DNA from: Apteryx mantelli
Taxonomy: Eukaryota; Chordata; Aves; Apterygiformes; Apterygidae
DNA length: 64,000 bases
Direction: 5' to 3'
Assembly: GCF_036417845.1 (NCBI RefSeq)
Contig: NC_089981.1
Coordinates: 40,740,668 to 40,804,667 of the forward strand
In this document: positions 48,301 through 59,990 of the stretch, one piece after another
Numbering within the stretch: position 1 is the first letter of the stretch
How the letters are laid out: each line of letters starts with the position of its first letter
Made by a program: the position numbers and the translations under genes
The notes under the pieces: generated by a model
The model's input: only the letters and a program-made list of their open reading frames with translations
What the model was told of the DNA's origin: nothing
The model's database searches: none

Positions 48301-51300
48301 CATAATGAAAAGAGGATTGTGGTCCTATCTAGTTCAGTGGAAAAATTCCTAGATATCTCTAGTTCAAAACAGGCCACAAAATTGTACAAGCCCAACACTA
48401 AAATACCAAGCAAGGCAGTGAGGAAAAAAGAGCTCTGATGGAGCTTGGTAATAGTTTACACTGCCCCTTTCCATACCATGCCTGACTCTTTTCGATCATT
48501 TATGTGTATTTGTGCACGTGTGTGTGTATATCTGTGTGTGTGTGAGAGTCAATGTTAATCAGACATATTTGGAAAACACATAGTAAAATAGATTGCATTT
48601 AAACAAGTTGAGAATTACAAGAATGATCATCTGCTTGTACTGTCTGAATATCACTTTATGCCAGCATATTTGGAAAATCTTTCAGTTACTGCTTTCACTG
48701 GTGATTATAAAAATAATAATCATAACATTATACCATCACTACAGTAGATTATCACTGTGCTAACTACTAGCTTTTTATGTGACACTTGATTTGGCTTTCA
48801 ATATCTGCTCTCCTCAGCTCTTCCCATGAGAGAGCATTCTCTACACAAACTGCCTCAGTGCAGAAGGAAGCCATATCCACCCCTAAGCAATCTACAGTGC
48901 CCATAATAACAACATTAAGCATTTATATTGTATTTTATAACCTTGAAACACCGCACAGCCAGGAGCTAATTATTCCTGTAAGCTCTGTAAGGAAAGTAAA
49001 CAGCATCCAAATTTATACCTGGAAAATCCACAGCCTGGGTCTTGCCCAGGGCTTCACTGGAGATAGTTATTGAGTCAAGATGAAAAATTTCCCCTTGACT
49101 CCTAAGTTAGCATGCAGAAAATAGGCCTCACAGTCTGATATTTGTCTTAAATGATAAAATTCACTTGATAGGCTTCATGATTACAGAGGTAAAATCCTCA
49201 CCCCTGTAGAAGGCATTGTAACAAAATGCAAATTAAAATAGAAAATGGTATCTCTATTATAGTTTGTAATAATGAAGTAATATAAAATAATATCCCTAAC
49301 AACCGCCTTAATAAAGGATTCATTCTGCAGGACTCCAAGAAGTTTATAAGTAAGGCAAAGAGTTACACAAATTTGTAAGGCATTCTGCTGCTGGCCTTTT
49401 TATATGCTGCCACCTATATTCAAAACAAACAGTAGTCTTAGTGTTCATATTGGCAAATCAAGCTAGGGCATCAAGTAAAGAATACCACACCTAGCTAGTA
49501 TAATTGCAACAAGATTTTATCTCTGCTTTTCTCTCTTTTATCTTGGCAACACCTCAGTATTTCTGTACTTCTTAGCTTTAAGGGCAGACCAGTTAGCAAC
49601 TGTACTTCAATACAATAAATTTCACACTTAAGGGGAGGTTGCTCAAAGTTGGCAGTGTAAAAAGCATGACAGAAAATAGGCGTTAAAACATCCTATCTAA
49701 ACCAATGCTTTTGGGGGAGGCCCTAGGAGAATCACTGTAGTGGGTTTTTCTTTTTTTTCCCCCTTCTCTTTTTTTTTTTGTCCTATGTCCAATGTCTTTT
49801 AAGGTGTGAACAGCTGCTTCTTATGAAGAAAACAGCTCATAGATTTAGCCAGTGTGCAAATATACTGTAGCTGTTTTCTGTAGACAGCACCGGGCTGAAA
49901 GCCTGAAACCAAGGCAGTGCTTTGCATTGTGGGACTTTGGCACAATAAACTCTGACTGGCAAAGTAAGTAAAGTTGCTTCCTTAAGCCATAGCTTTAACC
50001 CATAGTGTAGAGACAGTGTGTGGATGGTGGGCTGTTTTAATTTCTCTTTCTCATTAAATTTAATCTCCAGCTGTAAGTAGCTTAAGGCAATAATACAAAT
50101 CATCAGGCTTTCTCCTGGGAGAATGCTTAGCACCCATATTTTGGCAATAGATTTCCTTTTCAGGACTGCTGACAAATCACCTTCTGCAGGCTCAAAGAAT
50201 GGGTGGGTAATAATAGAATATTTGCATAAAGCACAAAATATATAAAATGCATGTCTAGAGCCCTTGAGTGTGGTATTTGTTAAATACAGAAGCAAGTAAC
50301 AACAGGACTGATTGAGTGTTGTATGGGTGAGGATACATAGGCAAGGATATCACAGTTTTGTCCTAATCTGGCTTGGAAGCCTAAAGTACTGCAAACTTGT
50401 TTTTTCAAAGTCCCCATTATCTGTAATCTCACAGAAGTTGTAGAGAACCTGGGTGACTCAGTTACTTTGAAGCTGAGGCCAAGCACTACTATTTGTTTAT
50501 TTAAAAAAGCAAACAGTTCTTTAGACAAATTATGTCCATATCTGTTGTTTACATAATCTGTGTTTTCTCATTTGTATTTTGGACCCATATTTACATTCAG
50601 GAAGATAAGCTTGGGGAACAGGATTCAGAATTAAATTCTGTGGATTTTTTCAAATATGGACCTCCTCCTCTGCCTGTGAATCTCCTTCCTTTCCCCCCCC
50701 CCCGTCTCTGCAACCCATTTAACACTGCTTAGAGATGATCTCACACAAGGCAGCTCCTTGGGGCTAACAGCCAGAAGCCTGAGAATCAAAGGAGACAGCA
50801 AAACTTAGCTTTTAAGCTTTTTCCTTTAGCACTCCCTCTCTCCTCAGCTTCCATCAACACTATTTTTGTCAAATGTAGCATCTGAAAGTGGTAAAACCTG
50901 AGCTGATCTATCTATAGCTATGCATTGGTTGGGTACAGTAAAGACAGACAAGACTTTAAACTTCTTCACTCTTGTAAATTCAAATCGGATTTGTACCAAC
51001 AGCATCTTCCCCCCCCCCCCCCCAATTTTAATTAATACATCAATGGTACAAAATGAGCAAAGAAACCAACCCAGCAGTGTTCACAGATGCAGTAATCACT
51101 TTCTGTAGATCCATCATGGGGGGGGGGGGGGGGAGAAGAAGACTAAAGGTAAGAGAATTGCTCAGTTTCCAAACCTGCCCTGCTATGCTGTGCTGGACTT
51201 GAGTAAGATCCCAGGATGTCACAGCCACATCAGCCAGGGAGCTGATTCTCCATAGCAGTAGGAAAGAGGTATTCCAAAACCTCCTCTCAGTATTTTGATA

Positions 51301-54300
51301 TCACTGCCTCCTCAGTTATCTCTATATATGGTGCCACTGGCAGTATCTAAGGCATTCCTGTTGCTAATTAATCACCTCCACAGAGAACATAATTAGCAGC
51401 TTAATTAGGATCATCATCCACTAGTGCTGTAGCATCAGCCTGAACCAGCTGTGAGGTACTGGCTAGAACTTACAATAGCCTACAGTTCCTTTGGGAGCTC
51501 CCACTGAGAAAGAGGACTGTCAAAACTCCCTAATTTTTCTCTCTGAGAGAGTTTCTTGATTAAACATTATCAGGGAAAGCAGCATTTACCAATTAGACTT
51601 TCATATGCTGTCACACAGCCAGAATAGAGAGACAAAGCTCATTTCTCGCATGTCTACTGGCAAGCAAAGGTTGATTACTGCATTCTTATGGGGTGATTGA
51701 AGGAAATTTGAAACATTGTTTGCATTACTAACAAGCCTTAAAAAATTAGAACTGACAGTCTGAGTATGACAAGCACTTCTTGCTAAAAGCAAAAATAAAT
51801 TTCCTTCTGTTGTCCTAATTTTAAGAGTTTTCTTTTTGAGTCATTGCCAAGGCTGTTACATAACAGTGCTTCCTCCTCATCTTCTCTCCACAGATTGGTC
51901 TGTTGGGGTGGGGAGAAGGGAATTAGCTCCTACTACAGAAATAATGAGCATTCATATCAGGAAGTGATACAAACTTCTTGATGTCCAGGCCTTCCTTCCT
52001 TCAGTGAGAGTATATGTTTAGGATGCAGGCTTGAAACAATAGCAGAAGATCTCACTGCCTTTGGATGAGCATTCACATCTTCCCTGTGTCCTACACAAAT
52101 AGTTTTGACTCCAGTCATGAAAGAATGAAAACAGCAGTTGCAGAGCATGTGAAGACATAACATATACCTATGGACTGGACTCTGTTTTTCAGAAAGCCTT
52201 CTCAAATAACTGAAACAGAATGAGCTCAGATACTATGCTGAGAACAAGTACTGTAAGTGCATAAATGGCTAGAGATAGATATAAGTAACCAAGAGAATAG
52301 GGCTGAAAGCTGGAAACCACTTACACATGAATCATGAGCCAAAAGATGAAAATTCGGGAATAAGATGAGATCCCAAGGGCATGAACTTCAGCTCTTTATT
52401 AAAGATTATTCCACTTCAGAAATCAAAAGTGGTTAGCCCTACTGGCTTTGAAATTATATACAAAAACCAGAAGAAAAATTAAATGAAAAATTTGGTAATG
52501 GATTTTTCAGGAAGGCCTAGCTAGGAAATCATTTTTTTCAAATTCGGATTTACAGGAGGATGACAGGTCTGTAACTCAACTACTGTTGTGAAGGTGTGCA
52601 GGTAGAGACACATGGCCACTTCTTCTTCCTTTTCACATTGGATCTATGTCCACTCTTGTTATTTCCATTTGTTGACATTTAGGCAACACTTTGAAAGTTT
52701 ATTCTGAGATTTCAAGAAGGAATCAAGCTACTAAAATCTAGTATAAAGCTGTAAAGAAACTTGCACATCATCCAGAAAAAATAGTAGGTAGATTTACATA
52801 ATCCTTCAACTAAATTGTGAGACATATGGTCTCTTTAAATTTCTTCATAAAAACATTACTGAGAGAAGACGGCCACATTTGTGCTATGGTAGAGCTGAGA
52901 TTGATTCATGTTAAAAGATATTTCTAAACCTAAGGCATGTCCTTTGGCACTGCCACAGAAAGCAAACCACTGTTCCCAGTGTGAACATTTTGCTTAAGAA
53001 GTATGCAAAGGAAAAGTGATTCAGAAAGTCTATGCATTTGTGAATTGTGGACCAAATCCTGCCAACGTGGAAAGGCATACATGTCCCCATATCCCAGATA
53101 TAAGGAAGTCCTCTCAAGTGCCTCTTTTTGGAAAGCTGAGAGAGGAACAAACATCCATGAAACATCCTTAAAAAACAGAGACATCTGGCACTGTATAGCG
53201 AGGTGGGGGATATTATTACTTCTATCAGGTGTTTTTACTTAACATGTCAGGGGAATGTGGGAAAAGCTTTCTAAAGATTCTTTATGCCCAATGTACAGAT
53301 GTTGAAACTCTAGCAAAAGAGAATTGAAATAGACTGTCTTGCTAATCAATGGCAAGATGAGGGCTCAGTTGGGCATTTTATAACTCCTACTGCAGATGTG
53401 TCTGCTCAGGACTTTTCTTCCATGTTATGAAAGAGATTAATCTAATCCCACATTTTCTCTGAGTTTAGGAGTTTCTAGATCCAGGGTTTTAATTCAGCAT
53501 CCTCAAGAAAGAGGAGTTAGCCATCTATTTTTGATCAAGTTTGTTTTTTCTTTAGTATAGTATATCTTATGATCTAGATTTTAGCTCAGGACTGCATTTG
53601 TTTTAAAGAGAACTACCTGTATTATATATTGAACAACAATAAGAGTACAGCACCCTTTGACTAACAAGCTTCTGTCTCTGTCTGAGCATTGCAGACTTTT
53701 AGACATGATTTTGCTAATTTATACATTGAATGGAAAGATAAAGTTGTGTATTTTGTATTCAGCAGGGTCATTAGTTCTTCCAGGAGAGGTGGAACAGACA
53801 GTGATTTGCTGTACACTTTCTTTTGATCAGCCTATTCAATGGAAGGTCAGGACTTTGTCAGTTATACAGCCATCGGACAGCAAAACACAAGAGGTATGAG
53901 GTCAGATTTATTTAAACACTATTGGGTTTTTTTTTAACCTTATTTCCACATAAGAACAGGGGGATATAGATGAAATGTGTGCTGTGAGTTAACAGTGAAT
54001 TTTTAAATTAATTATGAATTCTTAAATACATTAAAAGATAGATAAGTACTCTGACAGAAAGGTTACTGTTTTATGTTGCACACTGCTATTATATAAGCCT
54101 ACATTTTTTTCTTATTTCCGACTTTAAACTGTGTGTGGACTTCTTTATATTTAATTGATATAATTCACAGAATACTGAAGTAAACTTTTGCAGTTCCTGA
54201 CCTTTTAACAAATTATGACTTACATAGAATGATGGCCCATTTAATTTCCAGGGATTTCATGATTTTACAATATACTGCCATTCTCGTTGGGCTGAGTGTA

Positions 54301-57300
54301 GGAATCATCTTCTGCAACAACCAGTTAGTGAATGATACATCTAATGTGACATTTAAAAGAAAAAAGATTTTAGAATATATTGTGATCAGAATTGGGGTTT
54401 GTCCTCACAGAAATGAGTGGTAGCAAGGTGCTGCTGAGGATCAGCATTGTGTAGGTCTGTTGTGAGGTTTGCATTATGGGTCTCAGTCTTTTAATCAGAA
54501 ACAATCAATAAAAGTTTTAATTTAAAATTGCCATGTTCCCTCAGAATTTCAGTCATATTCAAACCGGAAAAGAAGGTATGGATTGCTCACAGGCTTATTT
54601 TAAGTCATTAAGCTTCCTGTCCAAACAGCTGGTGTGAGCATTAACTTTCAGGGATGTTTCTATTGAAAAGAATTTGTCACCACTCTTTTCCCCTGCCTGA
54701 TCATTATAATAGAATCTGCAGCTAGCTTCTGGCTAAAACTGGGCAGTTTTGATAGTTTCATATGTTTATTGATGTCCCATGGGGCTTAAATCAAGTTTAT
54801 AAATGATGTGTGACCAATGAAGAATTGATGTTTTTGCAGTGCATATGGTGCCTCCTTTCCTGAGCTCAGTTGTGTTTGGTTCTTTGCAATAAACTCTTAA
54901 AAATTTACCATAAAGAACAAGCCTGCTTTGGGAAAAAGTAAATGTTTTAAAATGACCTTTCAAGCTGTAATACCCACCATTCTGTGAATAAAAATACTCA
55001 CTCTTTTCTCTAAGCATTGATATAATTCAAGGTTTTTACCTTTAGAAATATCCATTGGTACACAAAAAGATCCAGAATGAGGTATTATAGTTTGCTCATC
55101 TGGTGACTCCTGTATAGCACCGCAAAGGAAAGAGGATTGTAGGAGCCTGCTGTGTTCATAAAGGATTGCATATGACTCTAAGCTATAATTTGTGAGAAAT
55201 AGATGAAGATCCCACTGCATGCAAAATATATTTCCATTTGAGAAAAACTTGGGTTAGGCAAGAGAAACTGAGTATTCTTACACTGGCAAAGGGTTTTTTG
55301 CATTTTTCAAGAATAAAGATGTATGATTACCACAACTATTTGGTTGGTGTCAGGCTGCTCAATACTTAAGTTGAAGGCACTCTTTCCCCTAAATTATGCA
55401 CATACGTGTGCCTTCATTTAGACATTATAACTGTGGCCCAATTTTCAGAACTGTCAAGGCTAAACAGGTCCATTTTAAAATCCCTCAATGTTTCAAATTG
55501 TCATTGCTTTGAAAATTAAGACTTGTGTTGCTTATGGCAGGACTTGTTTAGAAAGGGGAAAAGATATTCCCTAGAGACATCCCTGCTTTGAAATGACACA
55601 GTTCTCTATCCATCAAAACAAACCCATGAGGGAAAGGCAATAGAATGTGGCTGCCTAGTCTGTAGTTTGGTTTTCCATACCCTGTGAAAAATAAACAAGC
55701 TTAATAGCGCAATGTAGATGTAGGAGAGCCTGTGCTATGGACATATTTGTGAGAAACTTCAGGGGAATGTGCATATTTCTTAATGTATTGCTAGTGAAAG
55801 TTTAATATACAAAAATAAGCTCTATTAAGATCCAATGTATATTTGCCTAATTGTTAAAGAAAAACTCCTCTCCCTGAAAATGATTCCTCTGTCAAATGTT
55901 GTTGGGAAGAGGCTTAGTGAATGACACAGTAAACTGTTTGTTTTGGCCAGCAGCTTTGCTTCATCTCTCTTCCTTGGTTTTCGCCATAGATACATTCCTG
56001 GATTTTGATATATACAGTGCAGCATACATGACCTCCCACAGACCACTGCAAACTGAAATTGCATTCACTCCGTGGTTGAAGTACATTATCACAGAACATT
56101 TACCTCCCCTACCCAGATATTTATGCCTTCATCTATTTCTGCTTAATAATTTATTTCATAAAAGATAGAGTTTTTTAAAATTAACCATATATGTTAATAT
56201 CTGCTTCCTAGCTGCTTTATTTGTTGCTATTTTCCCCCTGCATACACATGGGTGAAGCTGAATATATATTTTCCATCCACTCACTATTCACATGTGTTCA
56301 AAGTGGGGTTCATTTCACCTAAATTTAGCCTTAAGTTTAGTCTCCTTTGGTCCTGTCATCAAGGGGAAGACATAAGCACCTCCAGAAAGTGATTCATCCC
56401 ACTTGCTGTAGGCATTTGTACTAAGAGGTAATGTACCTCCATTCACAGGCTGACTCTCAGGCTGGTTCTTTTTTGGCTAATTGATTACCTTAACCTAGAG
56501 GCCTAACTTCTGTATGGCTGCGATTGGGAAAGATAAATTCTGCCCTTCCATTCTCCATCATTTATCTTTAGTTTGAGCATTCCAAAAAGTATTTACAGTG
56601 CCTGTCATTTTAGCTTTATCTGTGGAATGGCACCAGTGAAACTTAAAATGCAGATTCCATTGACTTCCTTTGGTTTAAGATTTTAATGATAGGCTTCAAC
56701 TAAGGTTTGTTTCTGCTAACTGCTATGCATAAATACAAGAACAAGGAAGAACTTATAACCTGAAGACAGGGTTGGTGTAGTGAAAGAAAATGGAGGGGTT
56801 ATACCTTTTGGGAGAACAATAGAGACACAGAGACTGAGTGACTTGTCCAGGGTGATGAAGCAGAAGTAGAAAATGGGCCAAGACTTATTGACTCACAGTC
56901 TAGTGCCCCATGCTCAAGTCAAACTTTCTTTTGTCCCAAGGACCCCAGTGCATATTACACTTACATAAGATAATGGCATACATGCCTTTTTTTTCCCTTT
57001 TTTTGCTCATTGTTATTGACCTAGTCATTTTTCTCTTGAGTAGACAATGAACTCACCAGTGAGTATGTGTGCATCCTTTGCATAATTTGAATAAGTGAAT
57101 CATAGACTGTCCATAATTACACGGAAATACAGGTTTTAGAAGGACAGAATCAAGCTGTTCAGTTAACTGTAACTCCACACATCATTAATAAAAAGAACCA
57201 AGTTGACAATTATTAATAGACTTTTGAAAGTCTCAACTTTAAGGTATTTTATTTACAAGATTACTTTGTAAAACAGCCTCTAGCAAAATACTTCAGTTAT

Positions 57301-59990
57301 TACTATGAATATTACATTCTTTTCTTCTTTAATTTGGACATGCAGGGGCTGTAAATGAAAATGATTCTTTCTTCAGATGTGTCTCTGTTTGAGTAAATCA
57401 CATGGGCAATCTTAAGCAAACTGGCAGTTTTCTAATAGAGCAAAATTCTGTTCCCAGAGAGCTTCCAAAAGGATTTCAATTAGATGTTAAATGAGACACC
57501 TGGAATTCACATATTTCTCTCAGCTCCTTAGGCAAAAATAACAAGGTAATAACTTGATCAGCTCAGAGGATTCAGTGTTTTATTGCAAAATGTCTTCCTT
57601 TTGAAGTAGATCAAAATTGCAGTTTGCAGTCTAAAAATTTTAGATCACTTGTCTGCGTGGAAGGTTGAGATGAATGGCTTCTTGGGAGAAGAAAAAAAGA
57701 ACCTTCAGTGCTTTGAGAGCACACTGATAAATATGCAATGTGAATAAAGTTTTTTGAATGTGCAATGAATGGGTAACAATTTTTTTTTAACAAAAGCTTT
57801 TCCAGTATTTCTCTACATCTGCATGAATTATTAGTGGAATGACATGAAGGTCAAGACAAAGGCACAATGAATAAGTGTTTACTTTCCATTGCTATGCTGG
57901 TGCAGGAAGGATAGATTTGATTTTGTAGAATCCCAATGAAGGTTTACTGTAATTTAAATTACAGTAATTTAAATTACCTACAGATGTGGTAACAAACACT
58001 GTTACAACCAAAGTAACTGAAAAATATTTGCATATTGCATCATATTTTAGAAGGATGTTCTGGCCTTCGGCAAAGGAAAGACAGGTAGTAATGAAACCCA
58101 ATTGCTGGTACCCTTACTGACATGGAGTTTTAGTAAGCTATGTCCATGGCAAAGATGAAACTGGACATGATTGTGGTGAGCGGGTGAAGGAACTGACCGT
58201 AGCCTTGATGGGAAAAGAGCTTGTGTGCATGTTTTGCCCCATGTAAGCTTTTCTTGAATGTGCTATTTATAAAAGTTAACTATGGTTTACCTGTGATAGT
58301 CTGTGGATATAAGCAAGACAATGTTTGCATGCAGAATTAATATCTTCTGCTAGACCAGTTCTTTCCACAAATGTTGACTGCTTATTTATATATGCATATG
58401 GTCTACAGGTCTGCACCTAGGATTAATTATATGCTACAGCACCTACTGAAGCCAATGTAAGCCCATTCCCTAAAGCACTGAACAATACAGACACTTAAAA
58501 ATTCAGCAAAATCAAATATTGCCTGGTCACTCAGGCTATATTACAATTTACTTGTAGTGACATTAGATTTTAACAAGGGTGTAGACACTTGCAGAATATT
58601 CACTGCCACGTCTTAACGGTCAGGTGCCCGGCCACGGGAGAGGAATCTAGTTACCACCTCTATCACTTACTAGATGGCATTAACTGTATCCATGAAGCTT
58701 CTTCCAAAATGTTACCAGAAATTGTGTGTGATACTGTGTTTCTAAATTGAGTAGTGACTGTAAGATGCTGAGTGTTTTTCCTCTCATTCAACAAAACAAA
58801 TAAGTGCATGCTTAACTTCAGACACATAGTCACTGGTTTGAATAAGGATTCATCAGACATTTGAAAACAAGCGTGTGTTTAAATGTTTTGCTGATTTGGG
58901 ACTGTCTTTGAAACACAGAGCCCTTGAGATCTGCTGTCTATCATGGCTGAAATTTCTAGACATTTTCTACTAACCTCCTCAAAGCACAGGGAGCATTCCT
59001 GTACTGCTTGGGCAGTGAGTATGCCTCTCCTCTGTAGTTCTGGAATTCATTTGCTGTAGCTACTTACCATGAAGCTTTTGTGCCATGGCCCCCTGCAGTT
59101 TCTTATCAGTGTACAGCTTGTCATAGTTATTCTTTTAAATTATTTTATAAGCAGAGAGTTTCTTCTAAGATATTTCAATGAGAAGCAATATAGAAATGCT
59201 ACGCTATGTCAACTAAGCAAATATTGGCAAATGCAGCAAGACTTTCTGTTCATCATCCAAGAAATCTAAACTAGCCAATCCTACATTCACGAGATAGTTA
59301 AAAGAAATTATTAGAGCCTGAAAATTGATTAGGTGTAATTCTGCTCATTTTATGCATTTCCTTTGCTGAAACTGTGCTTTGGGAAACATGTTATATTAGT
59401 ATCAGATGCAAGTACACTGAAGTTTTATGTAATACTAGTCCAAATTTTAAGGATATGGAATCTGTCTTTGAAATTTAACATAGTCGTACATAACTTGTCC
59501 ATATCCCTGCAACGCTGCTGCTACAAGTGCTAGAAATGTAATAGATGTGTGCAAAGGAGGTTTTTAGATTCCTTGCCTTGAGCAAAATTAGCTAATGATA
59601 TTCATTCAGATACAGTACAGTACAAATGGGGCACATTAAATGGCTTAAATTAGGTCAAATTGAATAATTGAATTTATTCTTTTACTTAAAAACAACATAA
59701 TCAGCTGAGAGTGCTGGAGTCTGAAAAAATAGTTTAATTAAATATTAATTAAAAGTTTATACTTTGAGCTTCCTTATCATTACTTGCAACAATATTATTT
59801 ATGTATCTGTTTTTCCTCATTGCAGCTACTAGGGGATGATGTTCAGCCATTCTCACTTGATGAAGAATTTGATTATGACAATGTGGCTTTGACCCCTAAG
59901 TTCTCTGAAGCTGAGCTGAAGGCCATTACAGACTTGTCTGAAGAGAAGAAAATGGAGACAGATGTGAAGTCAGCAGGAGCTAAAGACTGA
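30258..59990 (+). CDS. IFTAP: IFTAP (C11orf74/NWC), five coding exons
   Basis: Joining 30,258-30,360, 43,862-44,022, 47,056-47,110, 53,763-53,893 and 59,826-59,990 keeps one frame and gives 204 residues (human 221). Every junction obeys GT-AG with phases 1, 0, 1, 0. IFTAP is a small, mostly disordered, acidic protein reported to bind the IFT-A complex and to affect BBSome or GPCR traffic in primary cilia. Matches to the family, in order: [13 protein letters not shown] (residues 19-31), [12 protein letters not shown] (92-103), LPGEVEQ (112-118) and [11 protein letters not shown] (160-170). No signal peptide or membrane segment. Regulation is probably through the CpG-island promoter at 18.3 kb inside the RAG2 intron. 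The exons are far apart (introns 13.5, 3.0, 6.7 and 5.9 kb) and flanked by old repeats. Confidence 0.93.
30415..30505 (+). repeat. MIR SINE fragment
   Basis: CACTTGCTCTGTGACCTTAG followed by GCAAATCCTTCTCATGTCTTTG is the central MIR core ('agctgtgtgaccttgggcaagtcac'). It begins about 55 bases after the exon donor. Confidence 0.6.
35222..35330 (-). repeat. MIR SINE, reverse orientation
   Basis: CCATTTTATAGACAGAAAAA followed by ACTAAGGCCTGAAGAGGGGAG, ATGACTAGTGTAAG and 'ttgcccagcagctcgctggcag' is the reverse complement of the MIR core. Confidence 0.6.
39225..39290 (-). repeat. Possible CR1 scrap
   Basis: CACTGTCAGGAAGTTTCTCC followed by TGATAATCCTGATAG resembles the CR1 phrase 'cagtcaggaagttcttcctgata' read in the usual antisense direction. 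Too short to be certain. Confidence 0.25.
42700..43000. other. GC-richer intronic patch with small hairpins
   Basis: CCCCCTTTTTGGGGG at 42,719-42,733 is a 5-bp stem with a T5 loop, and TGCTGCC-CGT-GGCAGCA at 42,853-42,869 is a perfect 7-bp stem with a 3-base loop. The patch is more GC-rich than the rest of the intron. The open minus-strand frames (86-89 codons) show no recognisable protein. Confidence 0.4.
43862..44022 (+). CDS. IFTAP: IFTAP coding exon 2
   Basis: Acceptor CTCCTTGCAG ends at 43,861 and donor GAG|GTAATG starts at 44,023. It adds 54 codons (the first shared with exon 1). It is rich in Lys, Ser, Arg and Glu, ending [11 protein letters not shown], and has little residue identity to the human equivalent although the length agrees (54 against about 52). 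This is the fast-evolving, probably disordered middle of the protein. Confidence 0.85.
44023..47055. other. IFTAP intron (3.0 kb) with CR1 relic
   Basis: Noncoding, AT-rich. It contains the only clear CR1 LINE tail in the window, at 46,396-46,620. Confidence 0.65.
46396..46620 (-). repeat. CR1 LINE, 3' end, truncated
   Basis: TCATAGAAGCATGGAAAGGA, CCTCTGGAGGTCGTCTAGTCC, CAACCTCC, 'ggagattccacaagctctctggg' and 'ccagtgctgcac' follow in order the antisense strand of the 3' end of archosaur CR1. The element is therefore on the minus strand, 5'-truncated as usual, and moderately diverged. Useful as evidence for a bird or close relative. Confidence 0.85.
47056..47110 (+). CDS. IFTAP: IFTAP coding exon 3
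   Basis: Only 55 bases. Acceptor TTCCTGCAG ends at 47,055 and donor AGTG|GTAGGT starts at 47,111. It encodes [18 protein letters not shown] plus one base, aligning with VDNFLDLEDLDMDEE of the human protein. Confidence 0.92.
47785..47905 (-). repeat. MIR SINE, reverse orientation
   Basis: ACAGATTAAGGGATTTGCCT followed by AAGGTCACTGAAAAAAGCTG and TGACAGAGCAGACTTTTGTTC is the antisense MIR order 'agtgacttgcccaaggtcac...tgacagagcagga'. Confidence 0.6.
48503..48547. repeat. TG-rich microsatellite
   Basis: Interrupted GTGTGTGT runs (GTGCACGTGTGTGTGTATAT, CTGTGTGTGTGTGAGAG), an imperfect (TG)n tract. Confidence 0.75.
49747..49785. repeat. Polypyrimidine tract
   Basis: Nearly pure C/T run with T8, C5 and T11 stretches. 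It probably reflects slippage and is not a splice acceptor in use. Confidence 0.6.
50693..51133. repeat. C11, C15 and G16 homopolymer tracts
   Basis: C11 at 50,693-50,703, C15 at 51,009-51,023 and G16 at 51,118-51,133. The last two are complementary and 94 bases apart, so they could pair as a long hairpin or each form a four-stranded structure. Exact lengths may be sequencing- or assembly-dependent. Confidence 0.7.
53268..53395 (-). repeat. MIR SINE, reverse, diverged
   Basis: GCCCAATGTACAGATGTTGA, 'aactctagcaaaagag', 'gactgtcttgctaatcaatggcaagatgagggctcag' follows the antisense MIR order, with weaker identity than the other copies. Confidence 0.45.
53763..53893 (+). CDS. IFTAP: IFTAP coding exon 4 (NAGNAG acceptor)
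   Basis: Acceptor ATTCAG ends at 53,762 and is followed immediately by another CAG, so the exon can start at 53,763 or 53,766. The two products differ by one alanine, in frame. Donor GAG|GTATGA starts at 53,894. It encodes [15 protein letters not shown]... to ...SDSKTQE. LPGEVEQ is identical in the human protein. Confidence 0.92.
56812..56940 (-). repeat. MIR SINE, reverse orientation
   Basis: GACACAGAGACTGAGTGACT followed by TGTCCAGGGTGATGAAGC, 'agtagaaaatgggcc' and 'gactcacagtctagtgcccc' follows the antisense MIR core and its 3' flank closely. One of the longest recognisable copies here. Confidence 0.65.
57944..57977. repeat. 24-bp perfect palindrome with repeated core
   Basis: GTAATTTAAATTAC, itself a 14-base palindrome, occurs twice (57,949-57,962 and 57,964-57,977). 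The first copy is embedded in a perfect 24-base palindrome at 57,944-57,967. Its ATTA/TAAT cores are homeodomain-like. Confidence 0.85.
59826..59990 (+). CDS. IFTAP: IFTAP last coding exon
   Basis: Acceptor TCCTCATTGCAG ends at 59,825. The exon encodes [20 protein letters not shown]... to KSAGAKD and stops with TGA at 59,988-59,990. The block [11 protein letters not shown] is identical to human and is the most conserved part of the family. After it come [17 protein letters not shown], a likely short helix, and a divergent charged tail. Confidence 0.96.
   Translation, partial: LLGDDVQPFSLDEEFDYDNVALTPKFSEAELKAITDLSEEKKMETDVKSAGAKD

Larger units (their letters stand above)
47111..53762. other. 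IFTAP intron (6.7 kb)
   Basis: Noncoding. Contains MIR relics at 47,790 and 53,270, a TG microsatellite near 48,505, a pyrimidine tract near 49,747 and the C11 / C15 / G16 homopolymers at 50,693-51,133. A 152-codon minus-strand frame at 49,837-50,295 has no recognisable protein features. Confidence 0.65.
53894..59825. other. IFTAP intron (5.9 kb)
   Basis: Noncoding, AT-rich. Contains a MIR relic at 56,810 and a 24-bp perfect palindrome at 57,944. A relic of old repeat phrases lies near 58,430-58,480. No open frame of note. Confidence 0.65.

Noticed and set aside
49837-50295. 152-codon minus-strand frame in an IFTAP intron
   Set aside because: No domain, no splice context and no homology I recognise. 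One frame of this length is plausible by chance in 64 kb over six frames.
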